From Streptomyces canus (lineage in GTDB: Bacteria > Actinomycetota > Actinomycetes > Streptomycetales > Streptomycetaceae): a stretch of DNA of 64,000 nt. Numbering within the stretch: position 1 is the stretch's first letter; every line of letters starts with the position of its first letter. This document shows, in pieces, positions 1 to 8,042 of the stretch. The notes below the pieces were generated by a model. It was not told the origin of the DNA. It worked only from the letters and a program-made list of their open reading frames with translations, and made no database searches. A program made the position numbers and the translations under genes. The stretch is taken from contig NZ_JAUSYQ010000002.1 in assembly GCF_030816965.1 (NCBI RefSeq), positions 3,133,001 to 3,197,000 of the forward strand, read 5' to 3'.

Positions 1-244
1 GCGCGAGGAAGTAGCCGTTGGTGATCCACTGGACGTCCGCGAAGCTCGCCTTGAGGTCGGCCTGGATGGCCGGGTTGGCGATGGCCACGATGGTGCCGTC
101 GAGGGCCACCATCATGACCCCGACGGCCACGGTCAGCAGGGTGAGCCAAGGGTGGCCGCGCAGCCCCGAGGCGGGCGGCTGATCCGACGAGGCCGATGAC
201 GCCCCGTCCCCCGGTCCCGTCGTGTCGATCGTCTGACTAGTCAT
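1..244 (-). CDS. MFS drug exporter, DHA2 family (5' part only)
   Basis: This is the N-terminal ~81 residues of a major facilitator transporter; the rest lies off the left edge. After a polar Gly/Ser-rich cytoplasmic leader of about 30 residues comes the first membrane helix with the pattern LDGTIVAIANPAIQ and then QWITNGYFLA, which is typical of helix 1 and the start of helix 2 in 14-helix DHA2 (EmrB/QacA-like) exporters. The substrate cannot be read from this piece. The start is the ATG at 244-242. It is transcribed away from the TetR gene at 311 across a 66-bp gap, the usual arrangement of an exporter and its local repressor. Confidence 0.85.
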   Translation of the reverse strand, partial: MTSQTIDTTGPGDGASSASSDQPPASGLRGHPWLTLLTVAVGVMMVALDGTIVAIANPAIQADLKASFADVQWITNGYFLA

Positions 245-310
245 GCGATCGAGGCTAATGACAGCCACTGACAATTGACAAACCAGTTCACAAGTCGGTA
301 ACTGACATCA
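245..310. promoter_or_regulatory. Divergent promoter/operator between MFS exporter and TetR regulator
   Basis: This 66-bp gap is AT-richer than its surroundings. A perfect TTGACA at 275-280 faces the TetR gene, with a possible weak -10 (GTAACT, 298-303) at 17-bp spacing; that would start transcription at about the ATG at 311. The repeated element TGACAATTGACA overlaps the -35 and is a plausible binding site for the TetR protein. No Shine-Dalgarno is visible before the TetR ATG. Binding is inferred, not shown. Confidence 0.4.
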
Positions 311-946
311 ATGGAATCACTCCGCGAACGCAAGAAGCAGCGCACCCGAGAGGCATTGCTGCGGGTCGCCATCGAGCTCTTCACCACCGAGGGCTACGAG
401 CGGACGACCGTCGACGACATCGCCGACGCCGTCGGGGTCTCGCAGCGCACCTTCTTCCGGTACTTCGCCGGCAAGGAGGATGCGGCGCTGGCGCTCGACG
501 AGATGACGGTGACGCGCTTCGTCGACGCCGTACGCGCGCGTCCGTCGCACGAACCCCCGCTGGAGGCGCTGCGGCAGGCCGTGCTGGAAGGCTGGGACAC
601 CCTGCACGAGGTCGTCGAGTCGGTCGTGCCGGTGGCACGGTTCCTGGCCATGTACCAGGTGATCGAGTCGACGCCCGTCCTGCTCGCCGCCCATCTGCGG
701 CGCTCGGCGGAGGTCGAGGAGGTGCTCACGCGCGTGCTCGCCGAACGCGAGGGCCTCGACGCGGCCACCGACCCGCGACCCAGGCTGCTGGTGGCCGTCT
801 TCAGCGGTGTGATGCGGGTGACGGAACGGCAGTGGCTGACCGACGGGGAGTGCAGTCTGGAGGCCATGCGCGCGTTGACGGTCTCGCACCTGGAACTGCT
901 CGGTCCCGCGCTGACCGGCAAGTGGTTCCCTTACACCAAAACGTGA
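311..946 (+). CDS. TetR/AcrR family transcriptional regulator
   Basis: A 211-residue regulator with a classic TetR N-terminal helix-turn-helix at about residues 8-55 (ALLRVAIELFTTEGYERTTV, then GVSQRTFFRYFAGKEDA). The C-terminal ~150 residues are helical and variable and should form the ligand and dimer domain. It is divergent from a DHA2 exporter, so the simplest reading is a repressor of that exporter, released by a small-molecule ligand that the sequence does not reveal. The ATG lacks a ribosome-binding site and lies just after a plausible promoter, so the mRNA may be leaderless. Confidence 0.9.
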   Translation: MESLRERKKQRTREALLRVAIELFTTEGYERTTVDDIADAVGVSQRTFFRYFAGKEDAALALDEMTVTRFVDAVRARPSHEPPLEALRQAVLEGWDTLHEVVESVVPVARFLAMYQVIESTPVLLAAHLRRSAEVEEVLTRVLAEREGLDAATDPRPRLLVAVFSGVMRVTERQWLTDGECSLEAMRALTVSHLELLGPALTGKWFPYTKT

Positions 947-1000
947 TCCCCGTCACTGGATTAACCCGAGACCGTCCCGTTCTCCTAGTGTGTCCTTTCA

Positions 1001-2218
1001 GTGACTTCCTTCGACACCTCCCCGCAACTCAACGTCTGGCGCGCACTGCTCGCGCTGGCCGTGGTGTTCGTGATGCTGGCGACCACCGGCTGGACCGCGC
1101 TGCGCAACCAGAGGGAGGCCACGCCGCTCCAGGCCTCGCTCGAGTCCTGGGCGCACGGTCGCCTGCACGGATACCCGCTGCCCGACCCCGACACCGCCCC
1201 CGCCCAGCTCACGCGCTTCTTCGCGTCGCTCACCTCCCAGGAGCGGGTCCGCCTCGCCCAGCGCTACCCGCTCGCGGTCGGCAACATGAACGGCGCCCCC
1301 GTCAAGCTGCGCTACCAGGCCAACCGCCTCGCGCTCCTGCAGGCCCGTGCCGTCGAGCGCACCCGCATGCACGACACCCGGCTCACGCCGTCAGGTCAGC
1401 AGGAGGCGGGCCGCCGTATGCACCGCTTCGAGTCGCTGACGGCCCCGGAGCGCCACATCCTCGCCTTCGACCCCGAGGGCTCCGGCCGGGTCGCCGAGGT
1501 CTTCGGCGATCTCGGCACGGCGGAGCGGATCTCCCTCGTCGTGCCCGGCGTCGACACCAACCTGCTCACCTTCCAGCGCACCAGCCGCGGTTACTCCGCT
1601 CCGGTCGGCATGGCCAAGGCCCTTTACCAGGCCGAACGTGAGGCGAGCCCCGCCACGCGTACGGCGGTGATCGCCTGGGCCGACTACACGGCACCCGCCG
1701 GACTCGGCATCGACTCGGCCACCGCGATGCGCGCCGAGACCGGCGCCGTCCGGCTGAACGCGCTGGTGCGCGCACTGCCCGGCAGCTCGCCGGTCTCCCT
1801 GTTCTGCCACAGCTACGGCTCCGTGGTGTGCGGGGTGGCCGCGCACACGCTGCCCGACCGGGTGGCCGACATCGCGGTGGCCGGCAGCCCCGGGATGCGG
1901 GTCGCCAACGCCTCCCATCTGCGCACCACCGCGCATGTGTGGGCGATGCGGGACGCCGACGACTGGATCCAGGACGTGCCGTACATGGAGGTCGGCGGGC
2001 TCGGCCACGGCGCCGACCCGGTGTCCTCCGCGTTCGGCGCGCGTGTGCTGTCCGCGCGAGGTGCGGACGGTCACGCCGGTTACTTCGAGCCCGGAACGGA
2101 GAGCCTGCTCAACTTCGCCGAGATCGGCATTGGCGCATACCGCTCGGTGTACTGCGCCCACGAGGACGAAGCCTGCCGCGCCGGTTTGTCCGGCACGGCC
2201 ACGGCCGGACGCGCGTAG
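1001..2218 (+). CDS. Alpha/beta hydrolase, DUF1023 type, membrane-anchored
   Basis: A 405-residue protein. Residues ~12-32 form one hydrophobic segment (signal anchor), so the body is probably outside the cytoplasm. The segment YPLAVGNMNGAPVKLRYQAN followed later by the nucleophile elbow FCHSYGSVVCG (a GxSxG-like CHSYGS) is characteristic of the actinobacterial DUF1023 (Abhydrolase_8) family; substrate unknown. The GTG at 1001 has no Shine-Dalgarno, but TAGTGT (986-991) lies at -10 distance, so translation may start at the 5' end of the mRNA. No operon partner is evident; the next gene starts 67 bp downstream. Confidence 0.8.
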   Translation: MTSFDTSPQLNVWRALLALAVVFVMLATTGWTALRNQREATPLQASLESWAHGRLHGYPLPDPDTAPAQLTRFFASLTSQERVRLAQRYPLAVGNMNGAPVKLRYQANRLALLQARAVERTRMHDTRLTPSGQQEAGRRMHRFESLTAPERHILAFDPEGSGRVAEVFGDLGTAERISLVVPGVDTNLLTFQRTSRGYSAPVGMAKALYQAEREASPATRTAVIAWADYTAPAGLGIDSATAMRAETGAVRLNALVRALPGSSPVSLFCHSYGSVVCGVAAHTLPDRVADIAVAGSPGMRVANASHLRTTAHVWAMRDADDWIQDVPYMEVGGLGHGADPVSSAFGARVLSARGADGHAGYFEPGTESLLNFAEIGIGAYRSVYCAHEDEACRAGLSGTATAGRA

Positions 2219-2285
2219 AGACTGCAGGAAGTGCGGTCTGCGCGAGGAGGGGACGAAGGAGCTCGTGCCGAATACGATGACCCGC

Positions 2286-3134
2286 ATGGGTGACGTACTG
2301 GCCGGATTTCATGCCGCCTGGGAGTTCGAGTCCGACTCCGTGCTCATCCGCTACGAACGGGGGATTCGAACACCGAAGCTCTTCCAGGCGCTGGGAGAGC
2401 GGCGCATCCCCCTGGAGGCGATCTCCGGGGTGACGCTGACTCCCGGCAAGCGGGGCACGGTGGTGTTGCACGCCGAGCCGCGACCGGGGGCGGATCCGCT
2501 CATGGAGGCGGCGGCGGGGCAGCTGAAGGAAGGGTGCGATCCGTACCGGCTGGTGCTGCCGGGCGACAAGGAGACGCTCGCCGAGTACTACGCGGACGAG
2601 TTGCGCACGCTCCTGAAGGAGGACGACGAGCCGGCCGAACGATTCCTCGTGCCGGCGCCCGAGGTGCCGTTGCAGTTCAAGGCGTACGACGGGAAGGCGT
2701 CCTTCGACGGCCGTACCGTGCACTTCCGGTGGTTCTGGACGGGAGCGTCCTCGGCGAAGTGGAAAGCCGGCGACCAGAGTTTCCCGGTGTCCGAGCTGAC
2801 CGGGGTGGAGTGGCGGTCGCCGGAGGTCTTCGAGGGGCATCTGCGGCTGCTGCGCGGGGAGCCGGGGCCGGTGCAGGCGGATCAGGATCCGGCGGCGGTG
2901 GTGTTCGGGCTCGGGTACGGGCCGGTCCATGAGTCGCTGCCGTTCGCGGCGGCGGTCCTGGCGGCCGTACGCCAACGAGGGCCCGCGGCGGCGGTCCCGG
3001 CCGTGACCGCACCGCGCCGGGACCCCGCCGACATCGCCGAGCGCATCCGCCACCTCGGAGAACTGCACCAGGCAGGCCTGGTCACCGACGAGGAGTTCTC
3101 CGTGAAGAAGGCGGAGTTGCTGGCGGAGCTCTAG
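2286..3134 (+). CDS. DUF4429 protein with C-terminal SHOCT domain
   Basis: A 282-residue cytoplasmic protein. It holds two copies of a PH-like DUF4429 unit (about residues 1-115 and 130-235; note the parallel phrases RIPLEAISGVTL and FPVSELTGVEW), then a Pro/Ala linker and a short SHOCT helix pair at the end (IAERIRHLGELHQAGLVTDE). SHOCT domains are often found at the ends of multidomain proteins and are thought to mediate interactions; no enzymatic role is known. Start choice is uncertain: ATG 2286 gives the usual MGDVLAGFHAAWEF N-terminus, while in-frame GTG 2265 and ATG 2277 lie nearer to GAAGGAG (2255-2261). It converges on the aldo/keto reductase with 1 bp between the genes. Confidence 0.8.
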   Translation: MGDVLAGFHAAWEFESDSVLIRYERGIRTPKLFQALGERRIPLEAISGVTLTPGKRGTVVLHAEPRPGADPLMEAAAGQLKEGCDPYRLVLPGDKETLAEYYADELRTLLKEDDEPAERFLVPAPEVPLQFKAYDGKASFDGRTVHFRWFWTGASSAKWKAGDQSFPVSELTGVEWRSPEVFEGHLRLLRGEPGPVQADQDPAAVVFGLGYGPVHESLPFAAAVLAAVRQRGPAAAVPAVTAPRRDPADIAERIRHLGELHQAGLVTDEEFSVKKAELLAEL

Positions 3135-3135
3135 C

Positions 3136-4152
3136 TCACTCCCGGCCCGCGGACGAGAACCGCATGTCCGCGTACCGGTCGCCCGCCACCTGTGCCGCGA
3201 TCGGCTCCAGGAGCTCCAGCTCCTCCTTGGTGAGCTCGATGCCCGTCGCCGCCGCGTTCTCCTCCACCCTGGCGGGCTTACGGGTGCCCGGGATCGGGAT
3301 CACCGGGAGGTCGTGCACCGTCGTCTGTTGCTGGACCCAGGCCAGGGCGATCTGGCCCAGGGAGACGCCGTGGGCCTCGGCGACGGTACGGATCGGCTCC
3401 AGCAGGGCCGCGTTCGCCGCCGCGTTCTCGCCCGTGAAGCGGGGCTGCTGGCGGCGGAAGTCGTCGGCGGTGAGGTCCTTGTCGGCGTTGGTGAAGGACC
3501 CCGTGAGGAAGCCACGGCCGAGCGGCGAGTACGGCACGAGCGCCACGCCCAGCTCGCGGGCCGCCGGGACCACCTTGGCCTCGATGTCACGGCTGAACAG
3601 GGACCACTCCGACTGCACGGCGGCGATGGGGTGCACCGCCTGCGCCGCACGCAGCTCCGCGGCGGTGACCTCGCTCAGGCCCAGGTGCTTGACCTTGCCC
3701 TCGCGCACCAGCTCGGCCATGGTGCCGACGGACTCCACGATCGGCACGTGCACATCGCGCCGGTGCATGTAGTAGAGGTCGATCGCGTCGACGTCGAGGC
3801 GCTTCAGGCTCGCCTCGACGGCCTGGCGGATGTACGGCGGGTCGTTGCGGATGATCCGCCGGGTCGGGTCCTCCGGAGGGATCGACAGGGCGAACTTGGT
3901 GGCGATCACGACCTCGTCGCGGTGGGCCTTGAAGAACGGGGACAGGAACTTCTCGTTCTCCCCGTTGCCGTAGGCGTCCGCCGTGTCGTAGAGCGTGATG
4001 CCGAGTTCCAGGGCCCGCTCCAGGGTGGCCCGGGACTCCTTCGCGTCCGTGGGGCCGTACGCGAAACTCATGCCCATGCAGCCGAGTCCCTGGGCGCCGA
4101 CCTCGGGACCGGTGTCGCCGAGCCGTGCGGTCGGGATCGTGCTGTCCGTCAT
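3136..4152 (-). CDS. Aldo/keto reductase
   Basis: A 338-residue NADPH-dependent (beta/alpha)8-barrel oxidoreductase. Visible family features are the start LGCMGMSFAYGP, the catalytic Asp/Tyr region YDTADAYGNGENE, the lysine in VIATKFAL, the histidine in LYYMHRRD and the C-terminal cofactor loop VIPIPGTRKPARVEEN. Substrate is unknown; related enzymes reduce small aldehydes and ketones. Its start codon overlaps the stop of the MerR gene by 4 bp (ATGA), so the two are translationally coupled and probably both controlled by the MerR-type promoter at 4621-4651. Confidence 0.9.
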   Translation of the reverse strand: MTDSTIPTARLGDTGPEVGAQGLGCMGMSFAYGPTDAKESRATLERALELGITLYDTADAYGNGENEKFLSPFFKAHRDEVVIATKFALSIPPEDPTRRIIRNDPPYIRQAVEASLKRLDVDAIDLYYMHRRDVHVPIVESVGTMAELVREGKVKHLGLSEVTAAELRAAQAVHPIAAVQSEWSLFSRDIEAKVVPAARELGVALVPYSPLGRGFLTGSFTNADKDLTADDFRRQQPRFTGENAAANAALLEPIRTVAEAHGVSLGQIALAWVQQQTTVHDLPVIPIPGTRKPARVEENAAATGIELTKEELELLEPIAAQVAGDRYADMRFSSAGRE

Positions 4153-4613
4153 CCTGCCTTCTCCGTTTCATAGGTGCGACCGGCATCGGCGTAGAAGCTG
4201 ATCTTCCGGTCGAGCACGGCGAGCGTGTCCTGGAGCTCCGCGATCCGGGACAGAACATCCCGGCGGGTCGTCTCCAGGAGCTCGAACCGTTCGGTGAACG
4301 TGTGGTCGCCCTCCCGCACCAGTTCCGCGTAGCGCACCATGTCGGCGACCGGCATGCCGGTGAGCCGGAGCTTGCCGACGAGGTCGAGCCAGTCGAGGTC
4401 GCGGTTGCTGTAGCGACGCTGGCCGGTGTGCGAGCGGTCGATGTGCGGCATCAGCCCGATGCGCTCGTACCAACGCAGGGTGTGCGCGGTCAGGCCGGTG
4501 AAGTCGACGACCTCGCTGATCGTGTAGCTGTCCTGTCCCGCCGGGCGCCGGTGGGGGTGCGGCGGAGCCGCGCAGCTGTCGGTCCTGGTACCTGTGGTCT
4601 CCATCACCGTCAT
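4149..4613 (-). CDS. MerR family transcriptional regulator
   Basis: A 154-residue regulator. The winged helix begins near residue 29 (YTISEVVDFTGLTAHTLRWYERIGLM), followed by SHTGQRRYSNRDLDWLDLVGKLR, the standard MerR DNA-binding block. A coiled-coil helix spans about residues 105-145 (RFELLETTRRDVLSRIAELQ). No conserved metal-binding cysteine pattern is present, so an organic or redox signal is more likely than a metal. It is first in an operon with an aldo/keto reductase. Its own promoter carries an excellent dyad, so it probably controls itself and the reductase. Confidence 0.9.
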   Translation of the reverse strand: MTVMETTGTRTDSCAAPPHPHRRPAGQDSYTISEVVDFTGLTAHTLRWYERIGLMPHIDRSHTGQRRYSNRDLDWLDLVGKLRLTGMPVADMVRYAELVREGDHTFTERFELLETTRRDVLSRIAELQDTLAVLDRKISFYADAGRTYETEKAG

Positions 4614-4620
4614 GACCCCA

Positions 4621-4651
4621 ACGCTATGGCCTTGGAGTGCACTCTAAGCAA
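4621..4651 (-). promoter_or_regulatory. MerR-type promoter with 19-bp spacer and dyad operator
   Basis: Reading the minus strand, a -35 TTGCTT (4651-4646) and a -10 TAGCGT (4626-4621) are separated by 19 bp. The spacer contains the near-perfect palindrome CTTAGAGTGCACTCCAAG (4648-4631 on the minus strand). An over-long spacer with a centred dyad is the signature of MerR-activated promoters, where the regulator untwists the DNA. Transcription should begin at about 4614, at the ATG at 4613, making the message leaderless. Confidence 0.75.
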
Positions 4652-4710
4652 GCGGAACCGGTAAGAAATCGGCGGGACGGCTCTCGGGTGCGATCGCTAA
4701 CGTGCGGTGC

Positions 4711-5181
4711 ATGAGTCTCGTACGCCGTGCCACGACCGAGGACGCCGAAGAAGTACTGCGGCTGCGCCAGGTGATGATCGACGCGCTGCCGGGCGGGGAC
4801 GGCTCCACAGCGTGGCACACGGAGGCGCTGCCGTCGCTGCGGGGGAGGCTGGCCGAGGCCGACGGGGACTTCGCGGCCTTCGTCGTCGACCACCCGGACC
4901 GGCCGGGGACGCTGGCGGCACTGGTGGTCGGGACGGTCGACTACCGGATCGGGAAGGCGGTCAATCCGCACGGCGTGGCCGGGTACGTCTTCAGCGTCGC
5001 CACCGACCCGGACGCGCGTCGGCGCGGCTACGCGCGCGCGTGCATGGACGAACTGCTGGCGTGGTTCCGTGAGCGGGGCGCCGGTCAGGTCATGCTGACC
5101 GCGTCCCCGGAGGCCGAGCCGCTCTACGTCTCCCTCGGCTTCGTCCACAAGCCGGACCCCACGATGATTCTCAAGCTCTGA
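4711..5181 (+). CDS. GNAT family N-acetyltransferase
   Basis: A 156-residue acetyl-CoA-dependent acyltransferase. The N-terminal strand VRRATTEDAEEVLRLRQVM is typical of GNAT proteins; motif A is VFSVATDPDARRRGYARACM (R/Q-x-x-G-x-G/A pyrophosphate loop), and the C-terminal LYVSLGFVHK matches motif B. The acceptor is unknown. ATG 4711 is preferred over GTG 4702: TAACGT (4698-4703) sits at -10 distance and there is no Shine-Dalgarno, as for several neighbours. Confidence 0.85.
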   Translation: MSLVRRATTEDAEEVLRLRQVMIDALPGGDGSTAWHTEALPSLRGRLAEADGDFAAFVVDHPDRPGTLAALVVGTVDYRIGKAVNPHGVAGYVFSVATDPDARRRGYARACMDELLAWFRERGAGQVMLTASPEAEPLYVSLGFVHKPDPTMILKL

Positions 5182-5200
5182 GCGGCTTAGTCTCGACGGC

Positions 5201-6016
5201 ATGTCCTTGCAGAGCCTCGCGTTGATCGAAAACTGGCCGGTTCCCACCGCTGCGGCGGGGGTGGTGCGCGGCGACGGCACGGTCCTCGGTGCCCACGGTC
5301 CTGTCGACCGGCGCTTCCCGCTGGCCTCGGTCACCAAGCCGCTCGCCGCGTACGCCGTCCTGGTCGCGTACGAGGAGGGGGCGATCGAGCTGGACGAGCC
5401 GGCCGGGCCGAGCGGATCGACGGTGCGTCACCTTCTCGCGCACACCTCGGGGCTGGCCTTCGACGAGCACCGGGTGACGGCTGATCCCGGGGAGCGGCGG
5501 CTGTACTCGAACGCGGGTTTCGAGCAGCTCGGCGACCATGTCGCCAAGGCGACGGACATTCCGTTCGCGGAGTATCTGCGGCAGGCGGTGCTGGAGCCGC
5601 TGGGCATGGCGTCGACGTCCCTGGAGGGCTCCCCCGCGAAGGACGGCGTGTCGACGGTCGAGGATCTTCTCCGGTTCGCGGCGGAGGTGCAGGCGCCACG
5701 GCTGCTGGACCCGCGCACGGTCGCGGAGGCGATGACGGTCCAGTACCCGGGCACCAAGGGCGTGCTCCCCGGCTACGGGCACCAGAACCCCAACGACTGG
5801 GGCCTCGGCTTCGAGATCCGCGACGGCAAGTCCCCCCACTGGACGGGCTCTTCGTCCTCGCCGCGCACCTTCGGGCACTTCGGCCAGTCCGGCACGTTCC
5901 TGTGGATCGACCCGGACGCGGGGGCGGCCTGTGTGGCGTTGACGGACCGCGCGTTCGGACCGTGGGCGGTCGAGGCGTGGCCGGCGTTCACCGACGCCGT
6001 CCTGGCCGAGTTCTAG
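5201..6016 (+). CDS. Serine hydrolase of the beta-lactamase (class C/EstB-like) family
   Basis: A 271-residue protein with the three penicillin-recognising-enzyme motifs: S43-V-T-K46 (SxxK nucleophile and base), Y102-S-N (YxN) and, near the end, HFGQSGTF in the position of the KTG/HxG triad. There is no signal peptide, so it is probably a cytoplasmic esterase or amidase rather than a periplasmic beta-lactamase. TAGTCT (5188-5193) at -10 distance and absence of a Shine-Dalgarno suggest a leaderless start at ATG 5201. Its stop shares the palindromic CTAG with the stop of the convergent pirin gene. Confidence 0.85.
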   Translation: MSLQSLALIENWPVPTAAAGVVRGDGTVLGAHGPVDRRFPLASVTKPLAAYAVLVAYEEGAIELDEPAGPSGSTVRHLLAHTSGLAFDEHRVTADPGERRLYSNAGFEQLGDHVAKATDIPFAEYLRQAVLEPLGMASTSLEGSPAKDGVSTVEDLLRFAAEVQAPRLLDPRTVAEAMTVQYPGTKGVLPGYGHQNPNDWGLGFEIRDGKSPHWTGSSSSPRTFGHFGQSGTFLWIDPDAGAACVALTDRAFGPWAVEAWPAFTDAVLAEF

Positions 6017-6666
6017 GACATCTCCCACACCAGCAGCTCGGCCGGGGTCGCCGCCACCACGTCCAGCTCCTTGGCGTCGGTGACCCGGGCCGCGTCGCCC
6101 GGCCCCATATCGTCGCCGTCCAGCCGCACTTCGCCCCGCACGACATGGACGTACAGATACGGCCCGTCCGGCACCGCGGTCCGCTCCCCCGCGGCCAGCC
6201 GCCGCACGTGGAGCATCGCGCCCGCCTCCGGGACGGCGTACGGCGTCGAGTCGGCGATCCCTCGGACGATCTCGTACGACGGCTCACCGCCCGGCTCCAG
6301 GGGCGCCAGCCAGGTCTGCACGAAGGTCAGCGGGGTCTCGGCGTCATTGCGCTCGACGTGCCGGACGCCGGCCGCGGCGCTGAGCCGCTGGACGTCACCG
6401 GCGCGTACGACCGTCTCGTGCCCCGTCGAGTCCCGGTGCGTCAGCTCCCCCTCGACCACCCACGTCACGATCTCGGTGTGGCTGTGCGGATGCTCGTCGA
6501 ACCCGGCGCCGGGCACGAGCCGCTCCTCGTTGCAGGCGATCAGCGCGCCGAAGCGGAGGTTGTCGGGGTCGTAGTGCGGCCCGAACGAGAAGGCGTGCCA
6601 CGACTCGATCCCGGTCCCCGGGTCCCCGCCTGGGTAGCGCTCCGTCGCGCGCCGTACGTCCGTCAC
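6013..6666 (-). CDS. Pirin family (bicupin) protein
   Basis: A 217-residue two-cupin protein. The N-terminal cupin has the pirin metal-binding signature (FDEHPHSHTEIVTWVVEGEL) and a Glu/His further on (GVRHVERND). Family members have been described as quercetin 2,3-dioxygenases or redox-dependent cofactors of regulators; the role here is unknown. The start is GTG 6666: an open frame continues far upstream but runs antisense to fasR, and TACCGT lies at -10 distance before this GTG. It is divergent from fasR, separated by 81 bp, and shares a 4-bp CTAG with the convergent hydrolase gene. Confidence 0.85.
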   Translation of the reverse strand: MTDVRRATERYPGGDPGTGIESWHAFSFGPHYDPDNLRFGALIACNEERLVPGAGFDEHPHSHTEIVTWVVEGELTHRDSTGHETVVRAGDVQRLSAAAGVRHVERNDAETPLTFVQTWLAPLEPGGEPSYEIVRGIADSTPYAVPEAGAMLHVRRLAAGERTAVPDGPYLYVHVVRGEVRLDGDDMGPGDAARVTDAKELDVVAATPAELLVWEMS

Positions 6667-6747
6667 GGGACCACGGTAGTCCCCGGGTGGGCCGCAGTCG
6701 GTACCCGGCGGCGCGCGTTGACGTCCGGATAAGGCAGTCTTGTCCCC

Positions 6748-7953
6748 GTGCCCGAACCCGAACACCGCAAGTCCGACCCCGACGCGCCCGGCGTCCACGC
6801 CCATGTCGCGACCCTGAAGCGGCTGGAGAAGTCGTCCGGGTCTCTCGCGCAGCAGGCCATCGCGCGCATGGACGAGACGCTGCCGTGGTACCGGGCCATG
6901 CCCCCGGAGAACCGTTCCTGGATCGGGCTGGTCGCCCAGGCCGGCATCGCGGCCTTCACCGAGTGGTTCCGGCATCCCGACGCCCCGCAGGCCATCTCCA
7001 CCGACGTGTTCGGGACCGCTCCCCGTGAGCTGACGCGGGCCATCACGCTCCGGCAGACCGTGGAGATGGTGCGCACCACCATCGAGGTCATGGAGAGCGC
7101 GATCGACGAGGTCGCCGCCCCCGGTGACGAGTCCGTGCTGCGTGAGGCCCTGCTCGTGTACGCCCGCGAGATCGCCTTCGCCACCGCCCAGGTCTACGCT
7201 CAGGCCGCCGAGGCACGCGGTGCCTGGGACGCCCGGCTGGAGTCCCTGGTCGTGAACGCCGTGCTGAGCGGTGAGGCCGACGAAGGGGCCGTGAGCAGGG
7301 CCGCCGCGCTGGGCTGGAATGCTCCCGAGCATGTGTGCGTCCTCCTCGGCACCGCTCCCGACGGTGACTCCGAGCTGACCGTCGAGGCCATCCGGCGGGC
7401 CGCCCGGCACGCCAAGCTCCAGGTGCTGACCGGGGTGCTCGGCTCCCGGCTGGTCGTCATCGCGGGTGGCAGTGACAACCCCCTTGCCGTGGCCAAGTCG
7501 CTGATCGGGCCCTATGCGGCCGGACCTGTGGTCGCGGGGCCCGTCGTACCCGATCTGCTCGCCGCCACCCGGTCCGCGCAGGCCGCCGCCGCGGGGCTCA
7601 AGGCGTGTTCCGCCTGGCAGGACGCCCCGCGCCCGGTCCTGGCGGACGACCTGCTTCCGGAACGCGCGATGGCCGGGGATCCCAGTGCGCGCCAGCAATT
7701 GGTGGAGGAGATCTACAGACCGCTGGAGGAGGCCGGTTCCGCGCTCCTGGAGACTCTCTCCGTCTACCTCGAACAGGCGTCCAGTCTGGAGGGCGCGGCC
7801 CGGATGCTCTTCGTGCATCCCAACACCGTGCGCTACCGGCTTCGACGTGTGACTGACGTCACCGGCTGGTCGCCCTCTGATGTACGTTCGGCGTTCACGT
7901 TGCGGATCGCGCTCATCCTGGGGCGTCTGGCCGACGGAGATCCCCAGCCCTAG
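6748..7953 (+). CDS. fasR: FasR, PucR-type activator of fatty-acid biosynthesis
   Basis: A 401-residue regulator with an N-terminal ~280-residue sensory region and a C-terminal PucR-type helix-turn-helix at about residues 335-395 (YLEQASSLEGAARMLFVHPNTVRYRLRRVTD). In Streptomyces coelicolor the gene at this position, immediately before fabD, encodes FasR, which activates the fabD-fabH-acpP-fabF operon; family and synteny both match here. It ends 89 bp before fabD, and the gap carries a strong dyad that may be its binding site. The start is GTG 6748, with no good ribosome-binding site. Confidence 0.9.
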   Translation: MPEPEHRKSDPDAPGVHAHVATLKRLEKSSGSLAQQAIARMDETLPWYRAMPPENRSWIGLVAQAGIAAFTEWFRHPDAPQAISTDVFGTAPRELTRAITLRQTVEMVRTTIEVMESAIDEVAAPGDESVLREALLVYAREIAFATAQVYAQAAEARGAWDARLESLVVNAVLSGEADEGAVSRAAALGWNAPEHVCVLLGTAPDGDSELTVEAIRRAARHAKLQVLTGVLGSRLVVIAGGSDNPLAVAKSLIGPYAAGPVVAGPVVPDLLAATRSAQAAAAGLKACSAWQDAPRPVLADDLLPERAMAGDPSARQQLVEEIYRPLEEAGSALLETLSVYLEQASSLEGAARMLFVHPNTVRYRLRRVTDVTGWSPSDVRSAFTLRIALILGRLADGDPQP

Positions 7954-7955
7954 GC

Positions 7956-7976
7956 TTTTGTCGGGGATCCACAAAA
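7956..7976. promoter_or_regulatory. Inverted repeat upstream of fabD, candidate FasR operator
   Basis: TTTTGT (7956-7961) and ACAAAA (7971-7976) form a perfect 6+6 dyad with a 9-bp spacer, beginning 2 bp after the fasR stop codon and ending 66 bp before fabD. It is conspicuously AT-rich for this genome. A second GC-rich hairpin (GGGCGGC/GCCGCCC, 8007-8024) lies closer to the fabD start and would be in the leader RNA. FasR binding here is an inference from position and symmetry. Confidence 0.5.
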
Positions 7977-8042
7977 CCCCTCCATGTTCTTCGTCCCTGT
8001 CCCCACGGGCGGCTTGGGCCGCCCTCAAGAGAGAGTGTGAGA

